A stretch of 64,000 nucleotides of DNA, taken from the NCBI GenBank assembly GCA_018417955.1, contig JACTVC010000047.1:1-64000 (forward strand), given 5' to 3'. The position numbers and the translations under genes are program-made. This DNA is from Laccaria trichodermophora. Lineage: Eukaryota > Basidiomycota > Agaricomycetes > Agaricales > Hydnangiaceae. Numbering within the stretch: the stretch's first letter is position 1; each line of letters begins with the position of its first letter. The notes beneath the pieces were generated by a model. It saw only the letters and a list, made by a program, of their open reading frames with translations. It ran no database searches and was not told where the DNA came from. This document shows, in pieces, positions 34,167-46,966 of this stretch.

Positions 34167-36099
34167 TCAATGAACGTATACTTCCGTCCCCGCCGCCCAG
34201 GCCGCCTTGGGTTTGTACTTTAGGGCGCTCTTCATACGTTTCTGGACCGTCACATGGAAATTCGGATGAGGGTCCACTATACGTCGCCCCCTTCCCAAGT
34301 GGCAACTACGAAGGGCAAAGGATGAGGACCTCAAATTCAATCCAAACTCAAACAAAAATACGCACCCAAAATCTGTGTGCCAATTTCCCTCCGCATCCTG
34401 CCACGTAAAATGTAATGGTAATATTTCCAAGAGCCACCACATTTTCGTCTTCACCAATTCGTCGTCAATGGGCTCCAAGCAATCTTTATCATCCAATTCC
34501 ATTTCATGCGGAGTGCGTTCGGGAGAGATATCGATTCGAGCGCGAGCAAGGGACGCAGGATCAAACAGCACACCGCACCTAGATGCAATCACCTCGCGCA
34601 CCATCCACCTCAAACTGATGTTGGCGAGAGATTCGAAGGTGCTATTGGGAACAGAGCCTCCTCCAACGTCTGGACAAAGGGGGAAAAATCAATGAATTGT
34701 AGACGAGACCAAGACAGACGACATACCACCGTGACACCCGGAAAACCAAACTTCCAAAACATCTGCGGGGATAATTTCGTCCTCCAGCTCGGGTGCAAAT
34801 GACTTTCCAGTAGCCTTCCTTTCCACGGTCTTCTTCCTGAAAGGGACACTTCGACCTGAAAAACGCTTCTTCTTGTCGATGGACCCAGCCGCAGAAGAGG
34901 ACGACGCTTTATCAAACTCATCCAATGCTTCCACGAGCCCTTTCTCCACGGCTTCTTCCTGGGCGCGTTCTTCCGCGGCGAGCGCTTCGGTATGTACAGG
35001 CCGGTGGTAGAAGTTTGGTCGGAACTTTGCCCGGTGCTTGGGAAAAACGGAAGGACATAAGCGCCTTCGACTTCGAAAAAAGAAGACGGAGGCTGGCGTA
35101 CCTCGTCAAGGGATAACGCATGTCGGAAGGTCTTGATCCCCCGGTTTGCGTTGGTAAATGGAAGAGTGCGACCGGCGAGGACGCCAACACTGGCTACCGT
35201 ATCCCTAATATAGATTCAGAAACCTGAGCGAAGACGAAGAGGGGAGTGCGCACCAAACACCGACGAATTCGACTGTGATATTACGGCAATAAGTCTGCTT
35301 AAATCCTGCACAGAGCTGAAGCCCCGCTGTATCTGTGCGCTTATAGAGCTTGTAGGCAAACGGCATCTGGGAGTCATTGTCGCGAGGAAGGAGGCCACAC
35401 TAGGTAAGAGGGTAAATCGACGCGCATATACGTACTATTTCTGATGCTTACCTTGTAAAGGAATCCAGCCAACGCTCTAGATATCCAATGAGGAATGAAT
35501 ATTGTATGTTTTGATCGAGATCTGGAGCATACCTTGCAGTATATGCGCCTCTAGAGAAACCTGTATCCGAGTTAGCCGAGAAAATCAGGTCTTACAAAGC
35601 CAGGACGCACCAAAAATACAAATCTTGTCCCCAGCTCGGTAGTTCTGCATCAAAAACTTATAGCCTTCGAGAACATGGGCGTCCATATACCTAGATATTC
35701 AATTGAAAGGTTGGTCTATATTTGAACGCTTACTACAGAACTTACCAAGCGAAAGCGAGATCCAAGATCTTTGCTCCCCAATTGAAAAGTGGCGAAACAA
35801 CACCAGGCTGGAACCAAGTGCCGACGCCAGACTGACAAAGTGGTCAATCTCACCCGAACAGGTGGAGGGAGGCTCAAAACATACCTGATAATAGCATAGC
35901 TGCTCATCGGTAGCATCCTTCTTCAGCAGTGCGAACAATTTCACCACGTTCGTATTCTATCAACCGCCAGGTGAAGAGAAATCAATCTTTCACACGCAGA
36001 AGCAGACGCGCATGTACTCACATCTTCATCATATTCATTAGAAGTTCCATCAAAGCACAAAACAAGTGTACGAGGTTTCCTCGTGGAAGACTCCATCAT
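34167..36099 (-). CDS. DUF2235 (Tle1-like phospholipase fold) protein
   Basis: Eleven short exons (36099-36022, 35956-35885, 35831-35746, 35690-35611, 35560-35533, 35476-35452, 35399-35254, 35204-35102, 35024-34727, 34669-34366, 34305-34167) join in phase to 452 residues. Motifs: LVLCFDGTSNEYDED at the N-terminus, SGVGTW, GYKFLMQNYRAGDKICIFGF followed by the nucleophile elbow GFSRGAYTARALAG, VEFVGVWDTVASVG and FRHALSLDEFRP. These are the hallmarks of DUF2235, whose bacterial relatives include type VI phospholipase effectors. In mushrooms the family is expanded and uncharacterised. A lysine-rich insert (IDKKKRFSGRSVPFRKK) lies near residue 270. No lesion was found. Confidence 0.92.
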
Positions 36100-36978
36100 A
36101 TAGCAAAGCGCTCAAGATGAAGGGGAAGATGGAAGGATGAGGGAAATGGGAGTGACACGCGCAACTTTTTATATATGGCGCGCCCACAACAGCGAAGGAA
36201 GGAAGTAAAGCCCGGTCGTCTGAGCCCACACACAGCAAGCGCCGTAACATGAATGTCTCTGGTGTTGTTTGCTTGTCTAATCGTCCGAGAAGCATAATGA
36301 TAACAATATGAAACAGCGCCGACAGAGACTAGTTGTACAAAGAAGTCAACAGAAAAGTCCCACTCCAGTAATCTCGGAGGCGAAAACATGATTCCGGTAG
36401 TCTTGGAGTACACAGGATGAGAGAGCCCTGGCACAAATATGTACTCTTCCTTCAGCGAATCAGCACTCCCAAGACCTGTCCGAACGTTTCGCAAGTCGCT
36501 GTACAGCGCTGTTGTACCGCATACGAAATGCTGCAACGATGTTTACCAGCAGATCCGAGTAATTGCATTAGGCCGTGGAGCTCAGTCTTGGAAGCAATGC
36601 TGCTAGTTGACAGTTCTCCACAACAAGTTGCCATCATGATGCATCATGCTTCGATTCTTCGGCCCGTGGGGTCCCAGAGCTTCACAGTCTACGGGCGCCC
36701 AGAAAAGGGGTGTTCAAGAGTGGATGCCAGAGTCAGTGTCAGTCATCTGAAGCAGCACTAACACTGGCACGAAACCTTTGGCTGAAGGGGCTTGCAGTGC
36801 AAAATAGACAAATGGATGAAGTTGTTATGCACGCTTTGCTCGCACATTACATCAGCGTGACGTGCTAAAATTAGACATTCACAAACAAACGTGCTTAACT
36901 TTCGACTTGCTTTCGACTCCAGAAAAAAATGTAAGTGCACAGCAATCAAACATAGAAACAAAAGTCATTTCGATGTGT
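36100..36978. other. No gene recognised; start of duplicated block
   Basis: 36100-36770 holds only short frames. From about 36770 the sequence matches 45880-46020 (shared TTAGACATTCACAAACAA), marking the left edge of the large duplication that flanks the TPR-CHAT gene. Confidence 0.5.
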
Positions 36979-38275
36979 TTAGTTAGAGGCAACATATGCA
37001 TGAGGGGTATCAGAATCATCAGAATCCTCTTTCAGATGCATAACCATCTCTGCAGCTCCACTCATGTGCAAGACACGAGCCATGGCGAGTCGGATATTGC
37101 AGAGTAGGGGAAGCGGTCCTGTTCCAAGCCTCTCCCCCTTGGTACCACCTCCGAAGCAAATTTCGTCACCATCTCGCAAATTAATCCCCACCGGACCAAC
37201 ATCAGAGCAATACGGAACCCTTCTGTAGATGTACTTGACCTGAAATTACGGGTTGAAGTGCATCGCAAGCGGGGGGCTTTAAGCACGTACATTTCCACCT
37301 TCTTCTCGAGCTTCAATCCCCCATCGCAATTCATCGTACTGCCAGTGTGCATCGGATTGGAAATTCGCGACATTTTCGATACCATTCATATGTTTGAGGA
37401 CGAGATCGCTAGCCGACCCGCCGGCGAACATGGCGAGACATTTCAGGGCGTCCGGCTGGAGAGCGTGTTAGTATATAGGTGACATTACAATGGTAAGTAC
37501 CACAGACTTTGCCATGAATCGAGCTGGGGATTATATGGGCCAGATTAGGGTGGAAATCGTTAACGTCTGTGAGGGTCTCATGGAACTTCGCTCCTGTCAT
37601 TACACATCGTGTACCATCGCGTTCGAAAGCCTGTGTCACGATACTGTCAGAGCTGTGGAAGGCAAGACCACGTTAGAGCATACCAAACGCTTGAGGGCTT
37701 CTTGCTTTCGCATTCCGGAACCCTCCTGGTCAGCCAAGGCGAGCAGTTCATCCGTCTCCATCGATATGATATCATTGACTGAGCATGGCGTGCTGGTCCC
37801 TGCTTTTAGTCCTTCTGGGTACAAAACTACAATGAATTCAGCCATAGAAGTGCCAATCAGAAAACTATCGGATGCGCACACGCAACGGCAAGATGTGTCA
37901 AGTACTCGGCTGCCATGTCGAATAACGGATCTAGGTTAATATCTTCCTTATTAACCCCCGCAAACAGTGTTGCCGACGCCTCACCCGGCGGAACAGAGGT
38001 TACATTTTTAACTGTATATCAAAAGTCAGACCTTGACATTCAGAGGCGGAAGAATTCGACGCACTATTAACCTTAAGCTTGTCGTTGCAATTTCCAACCG
38101 TTTCCCAGAACTGTTCCAGTACCGTACCACCGAGAGCCTGAGACTCCTTTATCAAACAAGACAGCAAACTTGGAACTATAGCTTTGTCTTGGTTGCCACT
38201 CTGTTGGATGCGCTTTACGATCGGCCAATTCCAGGACTTTGCATCTTTCAAGACTTCGAAAGCAAATGCATCCAT
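36979..38275 (-). CDS. HNH-nuclease-domain protein
   Basis: Six exons (38275-38065, 38011-37880, 37826-37684, 37630-37508, 37455-37291, 37239-36979) join in phase to 344 residues from ATG 38275. The core reads RLAFERDGTRCVMTGAKF, then LAHIIPSSIH, then a helical segment LVLKHMNGIENVANFQSDAH and RWGIEA. This is the layout of the HNH_2-type domain common in Agaricomycete proteins, where RDG-RCVxTG begins the domain and the AHI histidine is catalytic. The C-terminus has LGTGPLPLLCNIRLAMARVL and an acidic tail. Upstream in frame the reading stays open to about 38315, so an earlier exon is possible. Biological role unknown. It ends in the first copy of the duplicated block and has a decayed twin at 46500-46860. 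Confidence 0.72.
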
Positions 38276-38345
38276 TAGTGCAGCGGGTTCCAAGTAATTG
38301 AAGTATTCAACTATGGCGTCACAAGCTCATCCAAGCAAAGTTCAA

Positions 38346-38850
38346 TCAAGGACAAACATGCTCCAAACGCTCAATATAATTCTCTCGACCACCGCGTCCG
38401 GTGTGTGCAAAACATCCACAAAAAACAATCGCGGACTGTGCAGCAACGCTCGACGGCGACTGCCCCGTACCATGATGATACCCCGTATTCGACTCGGATA
38501 CCACAGCTCTCCAAGGAGCGTCTGGTACCTGGAAGCAAGTCTGATATCTGGGACGTTCGTCTAACATCAAGTCATAATCCAGAAAAGAGCCAGAAGTAGC
38601 GGCCGCAGTGCTTGCCTTGCGGATATCATTCCCAACCGCACCAGGTACCTCTCTCGGCCCAGCCAATGCCTTTTTGTCTCCATCTCAAATCCATTCTGCC
38701 TTACAGAGTTTCAAGTGAGCTCTGCGAGGGAGTTCGGCGGTAATATGTATATCTGAGACAGAAGATTAGACGCGTGCACCTGTGAGCCGAAAATCAATGC
38801 GCCGTACATGTGTGGCAACGCTATATTCCTCCAACAGCGGTTCCATATGA
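38346..38850 (-). pseudogene. AMD1: Decayed 3' end of AMP deaminase
   Basis: The minus strand repeats the last three exons of AMP deaminase: [12 protein letters not shown] near 38850, then part of the penultimate exon ending GNDIRK with the same GC donor, then a damaged last exon with a gap after the GELDM position. The intact gene is at 46967-50164. Upstream exons are missing. This remnant separates the intact HNH gene from the TPR-CHAT gene. Confidence 0.85.
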
Positions 38851-39917
38851 CGATGAGGGTTCGAAGAAAGCAAGATAGCAATATGCGTGAACCTAAGAAG
38901 CAAATGAAGGCTCGAGTGGAATAGAGAATATGGAGAAAGAGAGGCGAGCGCCAAATGAATGAAGGTCGCCGGATTAGAGAGACAACATCGAAAAACTATA
39001 TTGTTCATCCATAACGTAACACGTGGCGGCGACTGGTTTGCCTCCAGATACTACGCTTGGCAGGAAGCGTCAGTGTCAGCGCCAGGCGGGGTCGCGAAGA
39101 CGGATGAACCACGTACCAGATACGTAGACTCTAACCTCGGCCGAAATACCTGATAGGTCCGGATCAAGAACCAATCTCTCCCTCGAGTCCCAGATCCAAG
39201 ATGATTTCCGTTTATCGCATAGTTCGAATGTGTATAAACCTTTTATGTTGAAAGGCTCTACAGCAGGTGGAAGACAAAAAGGCGACTGCTGCCTAGGGAC
39301 GAGTTGCTTGGACCTATCGCCGTGGAAAGGCAGAAGGAGATGCGCTCAGAGATCGATGACAGGCTAAGGAGTAGATAGATGACTGATTAGAACGGAGTGA
39401 TAGGTCAAGCGAAGAATAATGACACACGACTGCCACTGAGAGTCTCACGTATCCGTTCATTGCCCAGGTATACGGCAGGTTGGGAGTCATATAGACGCGA
39501 CTAGGTTTCATTACCGATGGCGTCAATACCGAGTTCCTGGGGGCGGATTAGGGCAGCGAACGGATGGCTAAGAGGAAGGCTACACACCATGATTCTGTAC
39601 GAGCAATGACTTTCTGGATGAACGATGACTTGGCAACTTGGTGATGTGTGAGAGTCTCGCGTCCTTCAGCGACAAAGATAACAAAGAGCTAGAGGAAGTT
39701 TAGGGTAGATGGTTGAGACAGGAAAGGGGAAACCTACGATGAGAAGTTGGAGGAAGGAATAACGTGGGAAGTAACTGTACGCCCAGCCGCTCGTCTCTTT
39801 GAATCTCTTCACTAACTCTTTCAAGTTACCCAGCCTTCATATACGACCTTCAACTCAGCCATCTTCCACTAAACCTCTTTGACAAGCTTCAATCAACCTC
39901 TACAACATTTCGTCACC
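38851..39917. other. No gene recognised; promoter side of TPR-CHAT gene
   Basis: Short frames only. CpG content is normal here, unlike the DNA that follows from about 40600. Confidence 0.5.
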
Positions 39918-42900
39918 ATGCCAGAGTCAAAATTACCCTCTGATAGTTCTCGCAAATCAGATGTGCCAAAGCTAGGATCTCATATTGTGGGAGCTCGCGT
40001 TCGTATCACGGATTCGAGAAATATCTTTTGTGGTTGTTAACCATACATATACAGACCCCAGGTGGAGAAAGTGACGGTACCGGAGCCAGTGCACAGGAGA
40101 GCCCTCAACTAGTACGTCCTTTACAACATTCCATGCATCGCGGATTCGCGATAGGCTAATGAAGAGCAGGTCACAGATATTGGCCCAGCTGGACGGACAA
40201 CAGACATTGATAGGAACACTATCGCTACCAATGTAAGTAAATGACAGCATCTCACTTCCCGAGGGCCGAGATCATGATTATAATGACCTATACTGCAGGA
40301 GTTTATTAACGATGGCGGGAACGATGTATCTGAAATGATCAATCTTGCTGTCTCGCTCATGGCAGAATGCAAGGCAGGGTTATCGCTTTCAGAGCTAAAC
40401 AACGTGGTCTCCCTGTTCCGTCAAGTTAAAGATAGCTGCCCAGCAACACACCCACTCCACCCTGCTGCCAAGAGAGATCTTGCATCTGTATTGGGTGTCA
40501 GATTCATGTACACCAATCAGAAACATGATTTAATGGAATCTATGACTCTTCGCAATGAGATAGTTGGGGGTCCCATTTTAGACCAAGAGGTGAGCCCTGA
40601 AGTGAGCACATTTTGTTCTTGAGAACATATATTAGCTTATTGAAGATCAAGACCAATACCACCATTTGGCTAGAGGACAAGACCACCACAGAAGACACAT
40701 CAGAACTGGCAAAGGGACTGTTGACAGATTTCCAGAAGTCAACTTCCCTTCACATTCTGAACAAAATTGTTTTGCTTGTTCATCAGGCACTTGCACAATT
40801 ATCCACTGAATCTACTAGCTGGTTCATTGCATTGACTACTCTGGTTGATGCATTATATGCCCGCTTTAACCATTCCTATAATCTGACTGACCTGAATGAA
40901 GCAATTTCTAGTTTGCAAGATGCTAGCAAATGCTCTGCAGAGCAAGATCAGCAGGAATTGAACATAAACTTCTGGATCTGTGGGCTGTTGGCAACACGAT
41001 TTGATTTAACAGGGGATATTTCTGATTTCCAAATGGCATCAGATTGGATGATCAAAGGCACTGGAACTTCTGCAGGTATTCTGGAATCACTTGAGTTGGC
41101 CAATGAACTTTGTAAACAGTTCACAATGTCAGGTAATGTGGCTGAGCTGAATACTGCAGTGTCACTTTTTAGGGAAGGGATTGCAGAGCTACCTCAGGGA
41201 AGCAAGAATTATGCAGCTGTCATGAATAACCTTGCAAATGTACTGTCAACCCGATTTCAGCAAGGAGGTCAGCAAAGTGATCTCAATGAAGCCATTTCTC
41301 TGCACAGGCAGGTTCTTGAGCTCCGACTACCACCCCATCCTGATCGAAACATCTCTCTCAACAATCTTGCACATGGACTGTTGACTCAATTTTTGCAAGG
41401 AGGTCAACAAAGTGATCTTGATGAAGCCATTTCTCTGCACAGGGAAGCACTCAAGCTCCAACTTCCACCTCATTCTGATCAATCCAGCTCACTCAACAAT
41501 CTTGCAAATGCACTGTCAACCCGATTTTTGCAAGGAGGTCAGCAAAGTGATCTAGATGAAGCCATTTCTCTGTATAGGCAAGCTCTCAACCTCCGACTTC
41601 CACCCCATCCCCTTCGATCCAAATCACTTAACAATCTTGCAAATGCACTGTTGACCTTATTTGAGCAAAGAGGTCAGCAAAGTGATCTTGATGAAGCCAT
41701 TTCTCTGCACAGGGAAGCTCTTGAGCTCTTCCTTCCACCAAATTCTGATCGATCCTGCTCACTCACCAATCTTGCAACTGCACTGTGGACACGATTTGAG
41801 CAAGGAGGTCAGCAAAGTGATCTTGAGGAAGTTATTTCTCTGCACAGGCAAGCCCTCAAGCTCCAACTTCCACCCCATCCTGACCGATCCAGCTCACTCA
41901 ACAATCTTGCTCATGCACTGTTGACCCAATTTCAGCAAGGAGGTCAGCAAAGTAATCTTGAGGAAGTTATTTCTCTGCACAGGCAAGCCCTTGAGCTTCA
42001 ACTTCCACCCCATCCTGATCGATCCAGCTCACTTAACAACCTTGCACATGCACTGTTGACTCAATTTGAGCAAGGAGGTCAGCAAAGTGATCTTGATGAA
42101 GCTATTTCTTTTTACAGGGAAGCCCTTAAGCTTAAACTTCCACACCATCCTGATCAATCCAGCTCACTTAACAATCTTGCAAATGCACTATCAACCCGAT
42201 TTTTGCAAGGAGGTCAGAAACTTGATCTTGATGAATCTATTTCTCTGCATAGGCAAGCTCTCAAGCTCCGACTTCCATCCCATCCCCTTCAATCCAGTTC
42301 TATCAACAATCTTGCCAATGCAATGTGGACCCGGTTTGAGCAAGAAGGTCAGCAAAGTGATCTTGATGAAGCTATTTCTCTGCACAGGCAAGCTCTTGAG
42401 ATCTTCCTTCCACCCCATCCCAATCAATCCCACTCACTAAACAATCTTGCAAATGCACTGTTGACTCAATTTCGGCAAGGAGGTCAGCAAAGTGATATTG
42501 ATGAAGCCATTTCTCTACATAGACAAGCTCTCAACCTCCGACTTCCACCCCATCCTCTTCGATCCTGCTCACTCAACAATCTTGCTTCTGTACTATGGAC
42601 ACGATTTGAGCAAGGAGGTCAGCAAAGTGATCTTGATGAAGCCATTTCTCTGCAGAAGCAAGCTCTTGAGCTCATCCTTCCACCCCATCCCAATCAATCC
42701 TACTCACTCTCCAATCTTGCTTCTGCACTGTTGACCCGATTTTCTCATAGAGGTCAGCAAAGTGATCTTGATGAAGCCATTTCTCTGCACAGGCAAGCTC
42801 TTGAGCTCCGACCTCCACCCCAGCCTGACCGATCTGGCTCACTCAACAGTCTTGCTTCTGCACTGTTGGCTCGATTTGAGCAAGGACATCAACAAAATGA

Positions 42901-45277
42901 TCTTAATGAAGCCATTTCTTTGCACAGGCAGGCTCTTGAACTCCGAAGTCCACCCCATCCCAGTCAATCCAGCTCACTCAACAATCTTGCAAATGCACTG
43001 TCAATACGATTTCGGTGGGGGGGTCAGCGAAGTGATCTTGATGAAGCCATTTCTCTGCACAGGCAAGGTCTTGAGCTCCAACTTCCACCCCATCCTGATC
43101 GATCCAGGTCACTTAATAATCTTGCAAATGTACTGTGGACCCGGTTTGAGCAAGAAGGTCAGCAAAGTGATCTCAATGAAGCCATTTCTCTGCATAGGCA
43201 AGCTCTCAAGCTTTTTCTTCCACCTCATCCCCTTCAATCCTGCTTGCTCAACAATCTTGCAAATGCACTTTTGGCCCGATTTCAGTGGGGGAGTCAGCAA
43301 AGTGATCTCAATGAAGCAATTTCTCTGCACAGGCAAGCCCTCAAGCTCCGACTTCCACCCCATCCTGACCGATCTAGCTCACTCCACAATCTTGCTTCTG
43401 CACTATCAACCCAATTTCAGCAAGGAGGTCAGCAAAGTCATCTTGATGAAGCAATGTCTCTTTTCCTCACTGCTACCCAATATCCCTTCCAATCTCCATC
43501 TAATCGCCTCCATGTTGCAAAGGCATGGATACATTTTGCAGATATAAATCAACATAGCTCTGCAATTGATGCTTATGAAGCTTCCATACAGGCTTTACCA
43601 CAAGTGGCTGCTCTGAGCTTGGATATAGCATCACGACAGGATGCCATGACTGCAGGCAGTGATGGCTTAGCTCGTGATGCAGCTAGATGTGCTATTCGCT
43701 CTGGACATATAGAGAAAGCCATAGAACTTCTAGAAGCAGGACGAAGTATCTTCTGGTCACAGGTCCTATCTCTCCGCTCACCCTTTGATCAACTCCACAA
43801 GATTGAACCAGAATTGGCAGATAAGCTACAAGATATTGCAACTCAACTTGAGGTTGGATCTCATCGTGATGTTTTTTCTGAGATTTTGGACAACAGGAAG
43901 AAGTTATCTATAGACCAGGAAGCAGCCCGACTCAATCGCCTTTATGAAGAATGGGCTCAATCTATTGACAAAGTTAGGGCAAAGAGTGGATTTGAGGACT
44001 TTCTATGCCCATCCCGTTTATCCTCACTCAAAGCTGCCGCATCAGAACATCCAGTGGTCATTCTCATTGCAAATGATGATGAAAGCCATTGCCTCATCAT
44101 GACATCAACAATCATTCATCACATCCCTCTTCCAAATTTGGGCACTCCTAAGTTGAAGGAACTTGCTCATATCATTCAGATGGCTAGCTCTCACTCACTA
44201 ATGTCACAGTCACTCATTGAGCAAACCCAAGACATCAATATAGAGCTTCTTGGAGAAGAGCGAGCAGGGAGGGTTAGCAATACTCAACTTAGATCTTCAG
44301 ATGACATGTTCAAATCTGTTTTGAGGATGCTGTGGGATGAATTGGTGAAGCCAGTGATTGATCTTCTCAATATTGAGGTAAGTCAATACATTTCTGCAAA
44401 TGATGGACCTACTCACAAAATATTATAGAAGTCAGACAAAATGACTGTCCTGCAATGGTGCCCAACTGGTCTTTTCACCTTCCTTCCCATCCATGCTGCA
44501 GGCTACTATGATGATAAGCTAGCTATTGAATGTGCCCCAGATTACTTCATTTCTTCATACACTCCAGCCATAGGGGCACTTTTGGCTTCAGATTCAGCTC
44601 CCACCACTCAATCATTTCAGATGATGGCTGTGATCCAATCTAAAGGGCTGCCTTCTGCAAGACAGGAGCTAGAAATCATTCAGCAACATGTACCTTGTGA
44701 AGCCCTTGTTGAATTAGGAATTCCTGAAGTACCTGCTGGAGTTGAAGCTGTTGCCTCCCATCTTTCAAATATGTCTATTGTTCACTTTGCATGCCATGGG
44801 AATCAAGATCCATGGAAACCACTAGACAGTGGGCTCAAACTTGATGATGGGCTACTCCGAATCTCAAGAATTATGAAGGAAAAGATGCCAAATGGATCAC
44901 TTGCCTTTCTCTGTGCTTGTGAGACTGCTATGGGTGATCAAAAGCTACCAGATGAAGCAATGAGCATAGGTGCAAGCTTGATCTTTTCTGGATTTCGGCG
45001 AGTTGTTGCTACTATGTGGTAAGTTGTTATTAGCATTGTTCTCTTGAAAATAAATTCTGAGAGCATTAATTGGTCTAGGAAAATGATGGACAAAGATGGA
45101 CCTACTATTGTGGACACATTCTATGAAGAACTTTTCTGTGGTGGTCCTAATGGAACACCAGCTCTTCAACCTGATATGACAAAGTCTGCCCTAGCCCTTC
45201 ACCTTGCAGTCAAGAAACTCCGTTTGCAGGGTGTTTCATTCCATCGTTGGGTTCCCTTTATCCACATGGGCAAATAA
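39918..45277 (+). CDS. TPR-CHAT protein (caspase-like peptidase)
   Basis: Seven exons (39918-39986, 40055-40111, 40170-40232, 40299-40589, 40646-44377, 44429-45018, 45079-45277) encode 1666 residues. The start of exon 5 was chosen by phase (acceptor TTATTGAAG). Residues ~365-1090 are about sixteen 46-residue TPR-like units of the form SLNNLANALxTRFxQGGQQS, DLDEAISLHRQALELxLPPH. Then comes a helical linker and a C-terminal CHAT domain. The CHAT catalytic pair is intact: His in IVHFACHGNQDP and Cys in LAFLCACETAMGD. It closes with FSGFRRVVATMW and HRWVPFIHMGK. CHAT is a caspase/separase-clan peptidase; bacterial TPR-CHAT (Craspase-type) proteins act in defence. In mushrooms the family is expanded and its substrates are unknown. 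Exons 1-4 have normal CpG content while exons 5-7 are CpG-poor. Confidence 0.9.
41220..43440 (+). repeat. 138-bp coding tandem repeat (TPR array)
   Basis: About sixteen direct repeats of 138 bp (46 codons) mark the TPR region of the CHAT gene. Every unit holds AACAATCTTGC and GGAGGTCAGCAAAGTGATCT or close variants. Units differ at a limited set of positions (FLQ/FEQ/FRW, LRLPP/LQLPP/LFLPP), so the array has been homogenised but not completely. Confidence 0.92.
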
Positions 45278-46499
45278 TATGGGTACAATATTCTGTACTA
45301 TACTGTACATTTCAATGTTGTTTAGGATCTATTTCATTTCTCTGTAAGCAGTCCCTAAGGCAGAATAAGTGAGAAGTTATATTCTCAATCAGAGCATCCT
45401 AGATATGATACTGTGAAGCGTTCACTCTGAACTTCTCGCATAGCTGAAGCCAAGAGGGAAGGAGGAGGCAAGAATGGGTGGATCTGGGATCAACACCCAT
45501 GAGTGAGCAATGAGCAGTTACAAGATACTCAGCTGGCCCAACATGATTATGCATACTGTAGGAAGTACAGTTATACAAAGCACTACATGTAGTGCAAGAG
45601 GATGGCAAGACTGCTGACAAGGTGGTGGTTCAAGACAAAAGATCAATATATTATGTAAGATATCCAAATCTAGCTATATACCACTGTTTGACTATGGCCT
45701 CTGGGCATTCCCTTCCAATCCTATATCACAGATACAGTATGGGAACTGTAGTAATCACGCCATGATTACATTCTCTAAGGCTACCCTTGTTTGTCAAAAA
45801 TAATGTCTATAAAATGTAATTATGATGAATCAAGGATAATGATTAATGATCTATGATGTTTTGCTGTGAAAATAAATTATTCATATATCCTGTATGCAGT
45901 GGCTCACAGCTCATGTTATGCTTTCTTTGCACATTATGTACATCAGTGTGATCCACAAAAATTAGACATTCACAAACAACTTTCAACATGAAGAAAAAAA
46001 ATGTAAATGCATCATGATCCAATATGATGCATATATATCTCAAAAGTTTCCTTCAACTCAGTGTATCTAGTTTGAATTTTAATAATGTCTTTGAAGCAAG
46101 GGATTTTGGATTTTGGATTTCCCCCTTTTCTTACCATACAACCAACATACAAAATTATTATTGAAGAGTGAGGTGTTGTTCTATGGTCCCACATAAGACT
46201 ACACAAAATACCTCATAGATAGGATTATGAGATTGGAGGCAAATGATCTATCAGCCACACTCAGAGTTGGCCAATTATTCTGATTGTCTGATCCTGATCC
46301 TGATCCTGGCCCTGGCTGGGCCTTTAGCTAAAGGCCCAGCATCAGCATCAGCATCAGACAATCAAAATAATTGGCCAACTCTGAGTGTGGCTATTTTATT
46401 CCAAGCATTGGCATGAAATGGAAAATTGTGTAAGTATGGGCAAAGAGTTCTACAGTGGATAATCATTATTACACATGAATGCTTTGAAGAAGTAACTCC
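45278..46499. other. CpG-free intergenic DNA
   Basis: No gene. Between about 45800 and 46815 I count essentially no CpG dinucleotides. From about 45880 it is a decayed twin of 36770-36970. Confidence 0.6.
46254..46391. repeat. 138-bp near-perfect palindrome
   Basis: The left arm begins GCCACACTCAGAGTTGGCC at 46254 and the right arm ends with its reverse complement at 46391. The arms also share AATTATT, TGATTGTCTGAT and a GGGCCTTTA centre. The left arm has three GATCCT units where the right has three GCATCA units, plus a 6-bp extra GGCCCT-type insert. It could fold into a long hairpin or be a MITE. I see no convincing target duplication. Confidence 0.85.
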
Positions 46500-46861
46500 A
46501 CATCTAGAATATGAAGAAAGTAGTTGGAGGCATCATCTAGTAAATGGGAACCATTACAATGATACTACAGACTTTGCAAGACAGAATCAATCATGAGGTG
46601 CCCATCAAATGTCACTCAATCACACATGTGATGGCAAGATGTGTAAAGTACTCAGCTGCCATGTCAAACAGTGGATCTAAGTTAATTAATGTCTTCTCTA
46701 TTCACCCCCACAAACAGTATTACTGATTAAGATGGCAAATTTGGAACAAGAGCTTTGCCTTGGTTACCACTCTGTTGGATGCATTTTACAATAGGCCAAC
46801 TCCAGGACTTCACACCTTCCAAGACTTCGAGGGCAAATGCATTCATTGGTAGGTAATAGTA
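46500..46861 (-). pseudogene. Decayed twin of the HNH gene
   Basis: On the minus strand MNAFALEVLEGVKSWSWPIV (near 46840-46770) matches the N-terminus of the HNH gene at 38275 (MDAFAFEVLKDAKSWNWPIV). The alignment then goes on in pieces: 46740-46620 matches 37985-37850, then there is a gap of about 330 bp, then 46600-46540 matches 37530-37485. Most differences are C-to-T or G-to-A at former CpG sites. No functional frame remains. It lies just downstream of the AMP deaminase stop. Confidence 0.8.
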
Positions 46862-46966
46862 GGCTCCAATAACTGAAGTCGGACACGGCGCTACAAGCTC
46901 AACTTTTAGCTCAACTAGGACCAAACAAGGTAAAAAGAATTTGGAGGCTTTCCCTCAACGAAATAC

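Noticed and set aside
38012..38032. A 20-bp intron (GTCTGA...ACAG) in the HNH gene
   Set aside because: Too short to splice; a GTGCGT donor at 38064 gives a 53-bp intron in phase with the same acceptor.
41661..43547. Several open frames within the CHAT gene in another frame, including 42762-43547
   Set aside because: They are alternative-frame shadows of the 138-bp repeat; repeats keep any stop-free frame open.
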